Below are positions 42,601 to 49,492 of a DNA stretch of 64,000 nucleotides, one piece after another (position 1 is the stretch's first letter; each line of letters opens with the position of its first letter). The DNA lies in the NCBI GenBank assembly GCA_964501335.1, contig CAZCTC010000028.1:1-64000 (forward strand), in the 5' to 3' direction. The position numbers and the translations under genes were made by a program. The DNA comes from CAZCTC01 sp964501335 (GTDB taxonomy: Bacteria; Chloroflexota; Anaerolineae; B4-G1; SLSP01). A model generated the notes under the pieces. It did not search any database and was not told the DNA's origin. It worked only from the letters and a program-made list of their open reading frames with translations.

Positions 42601-42888
42601 AGCCGTGCTGAAAAGAACCGGCAGAGGCCCGGGATTGAAGAGGATCAGGTTCCCCTGTTCGGCTCCCAGATGGGGAGCCAGGCCGATGATGATTTGAGCG
42701 ACTTCATCTGTCGTTGTGGCGTTGTCGAGCAAGGGGTTCAATTCATAGAGCAAGTCCAGATATTCCTGTGCAGAGGCGGGACTTTTAGTTGATTCCGGAA
42801 AGCCGTCATGGGCAAGCGTGTCAGTTACAGGGTTGACAGTCCGGTGAAAAGGCGTTTCGGGGATGGGGTCAAACCTGAAGTTTTTCAT
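39682..42888 (-). CDS. Multi-GAF sensor histidine kinase
   Basis: A 1068-residue soluble kinase. About four GAF domains (roughly residues 40-195, 220-375, 395-545 and 565-720) precede a coiled-coil/PAS-like segment (about 725-830), HisKA with the phospho-acceptor His850 in SHELRTPITA, and a HATPase domain (about 950-1065) with NLVENAIRY, DTGFGIP and GTGLGLAIV. GAF domains often sense cyclic nucleotides, gases or small molecules. No response regulator is adjacent, so it is an orphan kinase; the pseudo-receiver at 57652 is far away and lacks the Asp. Genome neighbours give no hint of the signal. Confidence 0.94.
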   Translation of the reverse strand: MKNFRFDPIPETPFHRTVNPVTDTLAHDGFPESTKSPASAQEYLDLLYELNPLLDNATTTDEVAQIIIGLAPHLGAEQGNLILFNPGPLPVLFSTAPGDLQSLPEKNTAFLEKITTVGPEYFGIPRLQSCLIEEINTHPKRTELVDYPAPEKIQALVSAPVLNRNGEILGLLIYVHSKAHTLSPQEQHLAGEIAHRAALTLENNYLHDEFLRRLTREEQLNALAHTLGREMDLPTLVARLLPQLIALTGADGGTFHLNETLPDLPQGIYHALLPEGIPTGEIPVAQTLAAYTLETHQPILMRDYREHMAADNRWVQAGVRSLLSVPLLVGDELLGRLEFFSLGDVHPFGPAVIAAAQAAARLTTVAVQRARLFVAEHHRRQEAETLREIALTLTTALEPDEVIERSLAQLRTVVPYDSASVQLLQGQELEIVGGWGFTNLSKVLGTRLFLDDSIPNTEVIRSRAPCIVPDASNTCTSFTQEPHARAHIRSWLGVPMVVGDRLVGMIALDKQEPDFYTPEHARLAMVFAVQAAVALENSRLFQAERLQRQRAEALAEAAAAASNSLDPEQVLDSVLEHVARIVPGDTFSLMFLVDYKRTEIMHWQIDHATTITGPTFELNTPMESYMAIQQMLQTGKPYLIADTAADPNWISKPHLSWVRSYVGAPIRSGGLTMGFLNAHGRRPGQFDAADAQRLAAFAAQLATTLQNARLYRELQAHAGDLEEQVRLRTAQIQAQYARLEAILNSTSDGILVTDEAGELLENNPVVQMWVTQMLHSDDVQRLQAMLQDLARRAGECPRAMLELEGLDLELRAARVSTGADKAVVVIAAHDVSRLKELDRMKSRFVSNVSHELRTPITAIKLYVDILRRCKSDKWGHYLDILENEVDRQARLIEDLLSISRIDAGKLELRAAPLSLNYLAASVVNGYQLLAQNKGLTLTLELTEPDHQIQADHDKMLQVLNNLVENAIRYTSAGGQVTVKTGVQCYESFPWLTLQVSDTGFGIPAQDLPHIFERFYRGEEPRELQIPGTGLGLAIVKEIVDLHNGHITVESRNGQGSIFTVWLPLPEPL

Positions 42889-43079
42889 TATTTTGGTCTC
42901 CCTTTGGTCAAGGCCCTGGGAAGTGATAAAGCGGGCTGGAATTCGCCACCGTGGTATGTGTAGTGGCGGCCCGGTCTCATTTTCCCATCATAGTGGGGAA
43001 TGGGACAGGCTGGTTACGGAATTGGTTGGGAGGATCTTTGCATTGCGTTGTTAAGATTGGAATTGCGTTGGGGGAAAAA

Positions 43080-43107
43080 TTGACCCCTGTTCAGGCTATG
43101 CTACACT
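43080..43107 (+). promoter_or_regulatory. Probable promoter upstream of the LysE-type gene
   Basis: TTGACC (43080-43085), a 16-bp spacer and TACACT (43102-43107). The gene starts about 250 bp further on, with a CACAGAG repeat in between. The stretch 42889-43079 holds no recognisable gene. Confidence 0.45.
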
Positions 43108-43201
43108 TTCGGGGTGAAAAGGGTTTGAGCCTGGATCGACCGTTTTAAGCCTATTTTCAGTACAGAGGTCATGGCGGGGGCGGCACCCCGAAGGATGAAA
43201 A

Positions 43202-43318
43202 AGAGCAGAGATTTCACCACAGAGGCGCAGAGATCACAGAGAAGAAGAGAGGAGATTTTCTCTAAATTCTTCTCTGTGTCCTCCGTGTCTATTTGCAATA
43301 TCTTCGATCTGTGGTGAG
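43202..43318. repeat. CACAGAG tract repeat, fold-back form
   Basis: TTTCACCACAGAGGCGCAGAG and following units, with inverted TTCTCTGTGTCCTCCGTGTC after a T-rich loop. It lies between the promoter at 43080 and the LysE-type gene. Confidence 0.8.
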
Positions 43319-43364
43319 TCTTTTCTGGGCCTATTTTCAGGACAGAAGGACAGGGGAGGGGGGT

Positions 43365-43982
43365 ATGTGGTGGTGGTTGTGTAAGGGGGTGTTATTAGGG
43401 GTGGTGACGGCGGCTCCGGTGGGCCCGATTGGGGTTTTGTGTATCCGGCGCACGCTCTCTCAGGGCCGCTGGGTGGGGTTTGTTTCCGGAGTGGGGGCGG
43501 CTTCAGCGGATGCCATTTATGCTTTGATTGCGGGTTTTGGCGTTACCGGGCTGACGGCTTTATTGATGGATTATTCCGGTTGGTTGCGGGTGATCGGTAG
43601 TCTGGTTTTTTGTTATCTGGGAGCCCGGATTTTCTTTGCCCGTGCGGCTCAGGAACCGGCGCCGGTTGACGGTAAAGGTTGGCTGGGAGTTTACGGTTCC
43701 ATCTTTTTCCTCACGCTGACGAATCCACTAACGATCGGTAGTTTTGTCACTTCTTTTACGGCGTTTGGATTGGGATTTGAAGGAAATGATTATGCGGTGG
43801 CCCTGGCGATGGTGGTGGGGGTTTTTGGGGGATCCTTGTTGTGGTGGTTTTTGTTGTGCAGTGGGGTGAGTTTATTACGGGAGCGGATTACCGGCCGGAT
43901 TTTGCAATGGGTTAATCGTATTGCCGGGGGGTGTATTTTTCTGGTAGGCCTGGGACTTTTAGTTTTGGGGACAGTCCTTTAA
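43365..43982 (+). CDS. LysE/RhtB-family amino acid exporter
   Basis: A 205-residue protein with about six hydrophobic segments and the family opening LLGVVTAAPVGPIGVLCIRRTL. LysE-type proteins export amino acids using the proton motive force. The start at 43365 is chosen over an upstream ATG (72 bp earlier) because AGGGGAGGGGGG precedes it and the hydrophobic domain begins at once. The next gene follows after 14 bp. Confidence 0.9.
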   Translation: MWWWLCKGVLLGVVTAAPVGPIGVLCIRRTLSQGRWVGFVSGVGAASADAIYALIAGFGVTGLTALLMDYSGWLRVIGSLVFCYLGARIFFARAAQEPAPVDGKGWLGVYGSIFFLTLTNPLTIGSFVTSFTAFGLGFEGNDYAVALAMVVGVFGGSLLWWFLLCSGVSLLRERITGRILQWVNRIAGGCIFLVGLGLLVLGTVL

Positions 43983-43996
43983 AGTGAGGAGGGGCG

Positions 43997-44497
43997 ATGG
44001 ATTCAAAACGCAGTAAACGGGTGCGTAAACATCTTTCTGCGGGAGCGCCGCCGGCGGTTTCCAGCGCGGGGGCGGCTGAGGTGGAGTTGAAGCCGGTGGC
44101 GATTGAGACTTCAATCGGCCATTTTGTTTGCTATGAAGATGATACGCCGTATACGCAATATTTTATCTTTCGTCCCGATCACGACCGGATGCTGGCTGAA
44201 ATTCGGGAGCGGCGTCATGCCGGGGAAGAGATTCCTCTGGAGAGCTGGCAACGGATCAGCCGTTTTGGCGTTTTGATGCTGGCATTGGATGAGTTGGGGT
44301 TTACGGCGGATTTGTATCTGGATCGTCGGCTGGTGAGGGTGGAAGAAGTCGATACGTTGATCCAGGGAACGCTGGAGTTGTTGGAACGCATTCCTTTGCG
44401 GCGGGATGGAGGTTCGTTATGTGTCTATTGGATGGAAGAGATTGCTGAATATACTTTGGTTGAATCGCTACCGGTCAGCGGTGAAGGACAGGCCTGA
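43997..44497 (+). CDS. Hypothetical protein in LysE operon
   Basis: A 166-residue cytoplasmic protein that I do not recognise. The N-terminal about 35 residues are basic and Ala-rich (DSKRSKRVRKHLS), probably disordered. The remainder is a compact mixed fold with YTQYFIFRPDHDRMLAEI, ESWQRISRFGVLMLALDELGF and a final strand CVYWMEEIAEYTLVE. No catalytic motif or membrane segment is seen. GAGGAGGGG precedes the ATG and it is probably cotranscribed with the exporter gene. Confidence 0.75.
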   Translation: MDSKRSKRVRKHLSAGAPPAVSSAGAAEVELKPVAIETSIGHFVCYEDDTPYTQYFIFRPDHDRMLAEIRERRHAGEEIPLESWQRISRFGVLMLALDELGFTADLYLDRRLVRVEEVDTLIQGTLELLERIPLRRDGGSLCVYWMEEIAEYTLVESLPVSGEGQA

Positions 44498-44531
44498 CTT
44501 TATGAAAGAAGGCTATGCGGGGAGTATTCCA

Positions 44532-44557
44532 ATCCAAAACGTAAAACGTGAAACGTA
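44532..44557. repeat. ACGTAAAACGTGAAACG tract
   Basis: Three 8-9-bp units of AACGTAAA/ACGTGAA type run into the left-end motif TCGCCGGGATGGCTCTGG of the next element. A shorter piece occurs at 23427. Confidence 0.7.
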
Positions 44558-44565
44558 ATGAATTG

Positions 44566-44670
44566 TCGCCGGGATGGCTCTGGAAAAGACCATGTTTTCG
44601 TGCGCATTCTGATGCGCACGAAAACATAAATAAAAAATTCTCCCCCCCCGAGCCAGCCCGCCGGTTTTTT
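44566..44670 (-). repeat. Hairpin element, minus orientation, right end truncated
   Basis: TCGCCGGGATGGCTCTGG, a perfect 16-bp hairpin at 44592-44627 (core CGTGCGC, loop TCTG), AATAAAAAATTCTCC and GAGCCAGCCCGCCGG. The usual GCGGGACGCT is absent; the flavoprotein gene stop codon follows at once. Confidence 0.8.
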
Positions 44671-45807
44671 TTAACCCCAGCCGATCAGGAATTGGTGGAT
44701 CATCCAGTTGGTGATCCCTTTGAAGTTCCAGAAGATATGGCGGAGCATGCCCGGCCCTTTCTGGCTGTAGAGCAGACTGGCCATCGCGCGGCGGCGTTGC
44801 AGCATTTTCCCCATTCGGCTTGTTAAAATCCTCTGGCGGTAATTACTGAACGAGAAATCTTTGCTGATGAGTGCTGCCTGTACTTCCTGGGCGGCAAGTT
44901 CTCCATAGCCCATAGAGAAACTGATCCCCTCGCCATAGGTCGGGTCGATTCCGGCTGCGTCACCGACCAGAATGACCCCGGGCGCAGAAAAGGCCCCTTG
45001 AGGATCGAACCAGCGCAATGGAAAGGATTGGAGCGTGTAGTCATCGGGTCTCAGGCCGCGGCTGGCGGTCCATTTAGGGAAGAGCGCTTTCATATCTCCC
45101 AACGGGCGATCGGGAAAGAAGCGGCTGTCGTAAATTCCCTGATTTCGACGGGGGGAGTCGCCGGGGGGCATAGGGAAATCCCAGTAATAGCCTTGAATCC
45201 CATCGATAATCGGGGCAAAGTCAAAGAGGGCCTGATGAGGACCCTGTTTGATGGGTTGAGAGCGGGAAGCGGGGGGGGCATAAATTTCGAGCAGGCGGGC
45301 TTTTTGGGTTCCGGGTGGGGGATTGAGATACCGGCGGACCGTACTGTTGGCGCCGTCGGCGCCGACAACAATGCGCGAGTGGAAAATCCCCTGGTCGGTT
45401 TCGACTGCCATGCCGTTTTCAGTCTGACGGATCTGATGGACCGTCGTTTCTTCCTGGATTGCGAATCCCAGGCGGCGGGTCATGTCGACCAGCATTTGAT
45501 CGAAGTGGGGACGATCGACGACGCGAAAGGAAACGGGTTTGTAGGAAGCGATAAAGCCTTTGCCCTGGAAATAGAAACAGGCTTCCGTCACGTCGACGTG
45601 AGGGAAATTGGTGAGTTGAAGGCCGAGTTTTTTCAGTTTGCGTTCACCATCCTGGAGTATCCCTCCGCCGCAGAGTTTGGGACGCGGATGGCGCTGTTTT
45701 TCCAGAATCAAGGTACGGGAGATGAGATGGGGATCTACCTGGGCCAGATTTAATGCCGTGGCCGTGCCTGAGGGGCCTGAGCCGACGATGATGATGTCGT
45801 AGTCCAT
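44671..45807 (-). CDS. Geranylgeranyl-reductase-family FAD oxidoreductase
   Basis: A 378-residue flavoprotein. The FAD-binding GSGPSGTATALNLA is at residues 8-21, LCGGG near 46 and the second FAD motif GDAAGIDPTYGEGI near 300, as in the geranylgeranyl reductase group. Such enzymes reduce isoprenoid chains of archaeal lipids, quinones or chlorophyll; in bacteria like this the substrate is uncertain. There is no signal peptide, but a hydrophobic C-terminus may touch the membrane. The 3' end touches the hairpin element at 44566-44670. Confidence 0.88.
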   Translation of the reverse strand: MDYDIIIVGSGPSGTATALNLAQVDPHLISRTLILEKQRHPRPKLCGGGILQDGERKLKKLGLQLTNFPHVDVTEACFYFQGKGFIASYKPVSFRVVDRPHFDQMLVDMTRRLGFAIQEETTVHQIRQTENGMAVETDQGIFHSRIVVGADGANSTVRRYLNPPPGTQKARLLEIYAPPASRSQPIKQGPHQALFDFAPIIDGIQGYYWDFPMPPGDSPRRNQGIYDSRFFPDRPLGDMKALFPKWTASRGLRPDDYTLQSFPLRWFDPQGAFSAPGVILVGDAAGIDPTYGEGISFSMGYGELAAQEVQAALISKDFSFSNYRQRILTSRMGKMLQRRRAMASLLYSQKGPGMLRHIFWNFKGITNWMIHQFLIGWG

Positions 45808-45837
45808 AGCGTTCTCCTTGTAGACTGCGTAGAGTTA

Positions 45838-45918
45838 AGGGTCTGTAAATTTATAAGTTCCCGAGTTTTCAGGGGAAAACGCTATAAAAAATCGGTAAGT
45901 TATTCTTTTACGACCCCT
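45838..45918. repeat. MITE-like AGGGGTC element, copy 2
   Basis: An 81-bp unit with AGGGTCTGTAAATTTATAAG at one end and TTATTCTTTTACGACCCCT at the other. The stop codon (TAG) of the next gene lies at the last bases, so insertion may have set the C-terminus of that protein. Confidence 0.75.
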
Positions 45919-46423
45919 AAGGACACCAGGGTTCCAGGTAGGTGCCGCCGATCGTGCTGCTGATGACCGACCAATGTTTCCAGGGGGCATCGGCTTTGAT
46001 GGTATCCATCCGCAGAATGCCGGTGTGAGATTGGTTGGTATTGGGGCAGGCAATCGTTATGGTAACATCGATAACGGCGCGATTGTTCTGGTTGATGTGA
46101 GGTTCGCCCGCCGTCAATGTTTGGATTTCATAAGGATGACCGGCAACGCGGCTGAGGCAGATCTCACTGCAGCCGCTGTTGACATTATAGTAAGGATCGA
46201 GTCTCCAGCATTTACGGACCTGGGTGATATTGCCCTGCTGAAGTCCATTCAGATAGCTGCGGGCGACCTGTACGGGATCGCGGTTCAGGCTGCCGGTGCA
46301 GTCATCGTAGTAAAAAGTCCAGAAGGTGACAGCGCTACATAAAACTACCACCACCAGGATGAGGGTGATAATGATGATGCGACGTTGCCGCTGTGCGCGG
46401 ACCTGGTAGTATTGGTCTGACAT
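45917..46423 (-). CDS. Hypothetical membrane-anchored protein
   Basis: A 168-residue protein of unknown function. Residues 1-15 are polar and basic, about 16-38 form a single membrane segment (IIIITLILVVVVLC), and the external part resembles a small NTF2/DUF4878-like domain (VARSYLNGLQQGNITQVRKC) with several Cys (CWRLDPYY, CSEICLS, IACPN, final WCP). The stop lies inside the end of a MITE-like repeat, so the C-terminus may have been changed. The promoter is at 46467-46495. Confidence 0.7.
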   Translation of the reverse strand: MSDQYYQVRAQRQRRIIIITLILVVVVLCSAVTFWTFYYDDCTGSLNRDPVQVARSYLNGLQQGNITQVRKCWRLDPYYNVNSGCSEICLSRVAGHPYEIQTLTAGEPHINQNNRAVIDVTITIACPNTNQSHTGILRMDTIKADAPWKHWSVISSTIGGTYLEPWCP

Positions 46424-46466
46424 AAGAACTCCGTCGGTTAGTCGAATTAATACCTTTCGTTCCTGG

Positions 46467-46495
46467 ATTTTAATTCAAGAAGGGCTATATGGCAA
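46467..46495 (-). promoter_or_regulatory. Promoter of the membrane-anchored hypothetical gene
   Basis: On the minus strand, TTGCCA (46490-46495), a 17-bp spacer and TAAAAT (46467-46472). Confidence 0.5.
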
Positions 46496-46504
46496 GGGTG
46501 AAAG

Positions 46505-47089
46505 TTAGGCAGGTTGGATTCCAGTGAGTCCCAGTTCAGCTGCGATGCCCTGAAGGGCTTTCAATACCACGTCGATATGTTCATCGAGCGGGATGCCCAA
46601 CAAGGCCGCGCCGGCCTCGATATCTTCCCGTTTCACCCCGGCGGCAAAGGCGCGGTCCTTCCACTTTTTGCGGACCGACTTGACCTCAACCTCGAGGATC
46701 GATTTGCTGGGGCGGACCATCGCGACGGCTGTGATGAGGCCGGTCAATTCGTCAACGGCGAAGATGGTCTTTTCCATGGGGGTGGTGGGGGTGTGATGGG
46801 TGAGGTCGGGGGCATGGGCTTTGACGCCGTTGATGATGATTTCGGGCCAGCCCAGGGATTCCAGGATTTCGGTGCCTTTGAAAGGGTGGCCCCCCGGGCC
46901 AAGGTTGGGGTAGCGCTCGTATTCAAAGTCGTGGATCAGGCCGACGATGCCCCAGAGTTCTTCGTCTTCGCCGAAGCGGCGGGCATAGGCGCGCATGGCC
47001 GCTTCCACCGCCAGCCCGTGGTTGAGCAGGCTGGGACTTTGAGTGTATTCGGTCAACAGTTTCCAGGCATCTTCACGTGTGGGATTCAT
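46505..47089 (-). CDS. HD-domain hydrolase
   Basis: A 194-residue cytoplasmic protein with an HD fold: His24 (LNHGLAVEA), His53-Asp54 (LIHDFEYER), His68 (GGHPFKG) and Asp113 (AVDELTG) match the metal-binding pattern. Such HDIG-type single-domain enzymes are metal-dependent phosphohydrolases; the substrate is unknown, and nucleotides or phosphate esters are possible. The remainder is helical. It is transcribed alone. Confidence 0.88.
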   Translation of the reverse strand: MNPTREDAWKLLTEYTQSPSLLNHGLAVEAAMRAYARRFGEDEELWGIVGLIHDFEYERYPNLGPGGHPFKGTEILESLGWPEIIINGVKAHAPDLTHHTPTTPMEKTIFAVDELTGLITAVAMVRPSKSILEVEVKSVRKKWKDRAFAAGVKREDIEAGAALLGIPLDEHIDVVLKALQGIAAELGLTGIQPA

Positions 47090-47143
47090 AGCATGCTCCT
47101 GTAATTTCTTTGTGTTGTTAAATTTTTTACATTTTTGCCCTGT

Positions 47144-47355
47144 CGATGCAAAAACACAGGTTTTTTTTCGACCTGTGTGGTGAGCATTTTAACGCCCCGC
47201 AACAGGCACCTTTCAGGTAAAAAGCGACGCGCTGGATAGGGGGGAGAGAAGTATTTTTATTCATATTTTCGGCGGCTTTCTGAAGCCGCCGAAAATATGG
47301 GCTTTTTTCTCAGCCTAACCATACAGGGCGGTTTTTTGTCTGTGTTTTTGCATCG
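47144..47355 (+). repeat. Hairpin element nested between 16-bp inverted repeats
   Basis: CGATGCAAAAACACAG (47144-47159) and CTGTGTTTTTGCATCG (47340-47355) are exact inverted repeats around a full element: TCGACCTGTGTGGTGAG, GCCCCGCAACAGG, AAAGCGACGCGCTGGATAGG, hairpin 47272-47309 (17 bp, core CGGCGGC, loop TCTG), CAGCCTAACCATACAGGGCG. The 310-bp gap has no gene. Confidence 0.8.
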
Positions 47356-47399
47356 CTACTACAAAAACAGGGGCTTTTTTCTTCCGCTTTCCGAATTTA

Positions 47400-48086
47400 T
47401 TAAGAATTGGGTACTGTTTGGGTTTCGGTGAAGACGGGCAGCGGTTCGCCCAGGATGGGAAGCGGATGGGCGATGTTGAGATCCAGCCAGGTACGTACCA
47501 GGGCGGGGGCTTCGCGGATCCAGTACCAGGCTATGTAGCGTCGGCTGTAATACTGGCGGTCGGAAGCGAAGCCGACTACGTCCAGGCCTAAACTTTTGCA
47601 GGTGAGGAGGGCCCGCGGTTGGTGATAGCGTTGGGTGACCAGAATGGCATCTTTCAATTGGAAGATAGCGCCAGCGCGGTAACAGGTATCGTAAGTGCGT
47701 CTTCCGGCATAGTCCAGGACGATATCCTCTTCGGGAATGCCCTTAGAGAGGGCATAGTCTTTCATTCTTCCCGGTTCATCGTGGGTGACCGTAGAGTTAT
47801 CGCCGCTTAAGACCAGTTTCTTTACCCGGCCGGCGCGATAGAGCTCGATGGCGGCATCCATGCGATCCTGAAGGATGCGGCTGAGACTACCGTCTTTAGC
47901 GGAGTAGCCGGCCCCAAAGACCAGCGCTACCGAGCGTTGGGGGATCTCGTCGGCTTGATAGTAGATTTGATCTTCGTAAGCAAAGATGAGCGTCCACAGA
48001 ATTCCTCCCAGCACGAGGAGGCCCAATCCCAGGGTCGCATAGATGATTTTGCGATAGCGCCGCATGAATGCGGTAAGGCGTTTCAT
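47400..48086 (-). CDS. SanA/YdcF-like DUF218 membrane protein
   Basis: A 228-residue protein with one N-terminal membrane segment (about residues 15-35) and a DUF218 domain: VALVFGAGYSAKDGSLS, RMDAAIELYRAGRVKKLVLSGDN and ILVTQRYHQPRALLTCK. SanA-type proteins affect envelope barrier function in enterobacteria; biochemical activity is unknown. The start at 48086 is set by GAGG 7 nt upstream; the open frame extends upstream but has no signal sequence. Confidence 0.9.
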   Translation of the reverse strand: MKRLTAFMRRYRKIIYATLGLGLLVLGGILWTLIFAYEDQIYYQADEIPQRSVALVFGAGYSAKDGSLSRILQDRMDAAIELYRAGRVKKLVLSGDNSTVTHDEPGRMKDYALSKGIPEEDIVLDYAGRRTYDTCYRAGAIFQLKDAILVTQRYHQPRALLTCKSLGLDVVGFASDRQYYSRRYIAWYWIREAPALVRTWLDLNIAHPLPILGEPLPVFTETQTVPNS

Positions 48087-48118
48087 TGGAATTACCTCGG
48101 TTAATGTAATGTTTAGTA

Positions 48119-49492
48119 TCAGGGCAATTCGGAGGTCGCGACGACCTTCATGACGCCCTGATGATTGCCCCAGAGCAGCCAGACGCGGCTGCCGCTGCGG
48201 CGGATATAGGCATAACCTAAAGAGCCTTCCCACCAGTGGCCGTTGGGAAAACCTGGGGGCGTGGAGGTGGCACGGATGCGACCTGTTTTGTAAGGCAAGA
48301 TCAGGTTCATGCGTTGGGCGAAATGGAGGGCTTCCGTGCTGGAATCCCAGGTGGTTTGCCAGAGGACGACGTGAGCGCCGCCGGGGGCGCGCCATTCCTG
48401 GATCATATCGCCGCCCCAGCCGCTGAGCGTCGGGGAGATCACATTGGGATTCCACTGTTTCAGGGCGAAATCCATCAGGGCTTCCCCGGCCGTTTCCGTC
48501 ATTGTCAGTTCCCAACCGGTGGGAAGCGTGGGATTGACGGGATCGATGATTTCAGGTTCATCGCCGGCCAGATATTTCTCCGGGTGCAGCAGTTGCTCTG
48601 TGGAGCGGGGGGGACGTTGCAGGGCCTGATCCAGGGCGCCCTGACCGCTTTCCTCGTAGCCGGCCGCTGTAAAGCCGATTCCGATTTTGAGCGGAAGACG
48701 GGTCAGGCGATCAAAGTCGGGGGTGGTCGAGCGCCAGGATGGGAGCACTCCGGCAGCCACATTTTCTGTGAGCTCTCGAGCCCGGGGGGTGTTGGGTTCT
48801 ACATTCAAAGAGCGAAAGAGGGTGTAGAGGGCATCGCCGTCGGCGAGCGAGAGCAGCGCCAACCGCCGGTCAAAAGTTCCGGCTTCCTGACCGAGTTTGA
48901 GCAGATCGCCGTATTGGTTGGAGAGGGCCCGGGCATAACCAAAGCCTAACTGGAGGCGAAGATCATCGGGGGAACCGTTCCAATCTCGTTGCAGATAGAG
49001 CTGGTCTTCTTCCGAAATGTAAAGAGCTGCCGATGAATTAACCTGGGCTGCGATATCGGCTTGCAGGCCAGGTTTTTCAGGCCAGAGGTCCAGGGCCTGT
49101 AGGATTGGCTGTTCGTTTAAGGGGAAGGCCGGGGCTTTCTGCGCGTGATTGGCGAGCATGGCGCTCATATCATTACGATCGAGGAAGGTGAGCGGGATTT
49201 CCCAGCGAGGAAAGAGCCCTCGAGCCTGATAGATATTTTCGGCAATCGCTCCGGCATCGGCAATTTCAAACTGGGGCAGAGGGGTAGCAGATGGCCGGGG
49301 GGTGACTGTCGGGGTAGTTGGCGGAAGGGGCGTGGGGGTCGATAAGGGCGTAAGCGGTGAAGAGATCGGAAGCGAACTCAAGGTGGTCCAGACACTCCAA
49401 CCGAGCAGTATCAGGATGATAACGACGACCGTGACCAGGCTGGTCAGCAGTCGGCGCCATTGGGCCGGCGTCAGGGAGCGGAGTCGATTCAC
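48119..49492 (-). CDS. Hypothetical membrane-anchored extracytoplasmic protein
   Basis: A 457-residue protein of unknown function with one membrane segment (about 17-40), a Ser/Thr/Pro-rich linker (about 45-75), and a large extracytoplasmic domain without recognised motifs (GFGYARALSNQYGDLL, LFRSLNVEPNTPRARELTENV). The GTG start overlaps the rph stop by 4 bp, so it is cotranslated with rph. I suspect a Chloroflexota-specific family but cannot confirm it. Confidence 0.8.
   Translation of the reverse strand: MNRLRSLTPAQWRRLLTSLVTVVVIILILLGWSVWTTLSSLPISSPLTPLSTPTPLPPTTPTVTPRPSATPLPQFEIADAGAIAENIYQARGLFPRWEIPLTFLDRNDMSAMLANHAQKAPAFPLNEQPILQALDLWPEKPGLQADIAAQVNSSAALYISEEDQLYLQRDWNGSPDDLRLQLGFGYARALSNQYGDLLKLGQEAGTFDRRLALLSLADGDALYTLFRSLNVEPNTPRARELTENVAAGVLPSWRSTTPDFDRLTRLPLKIGIGFTAAGYEESGQGALDQALQRPPRSTEQLLHPEKYLAGDEPEIIDPVNPTLPTGWELTMTETAGEALMDFALKQWNPNVISPTLSGWGGDMIQEWRAPGGAHVVLWQTTWDSSTEALHFAQRMNLILPYKTGRIRATSTPPGFPNGHWWEGSLGYAYIRRSGSRVWLLWGNHQGVMKVVATSELP

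Noticed and set aside
43101..43298. 65-residue minus-strand frame in the CACAGAG repeat
   Set aside because: It is the known type of spurious protein produced by CACAGAG tracts and has no start signal.
5735..47309. Hairpin elements as plain intrinsic terminators
   Set aside because: Some could terminate in one direction, but their orientation is not consistent with neighbouring gene ends, and several lie in divergent promoter gaps.
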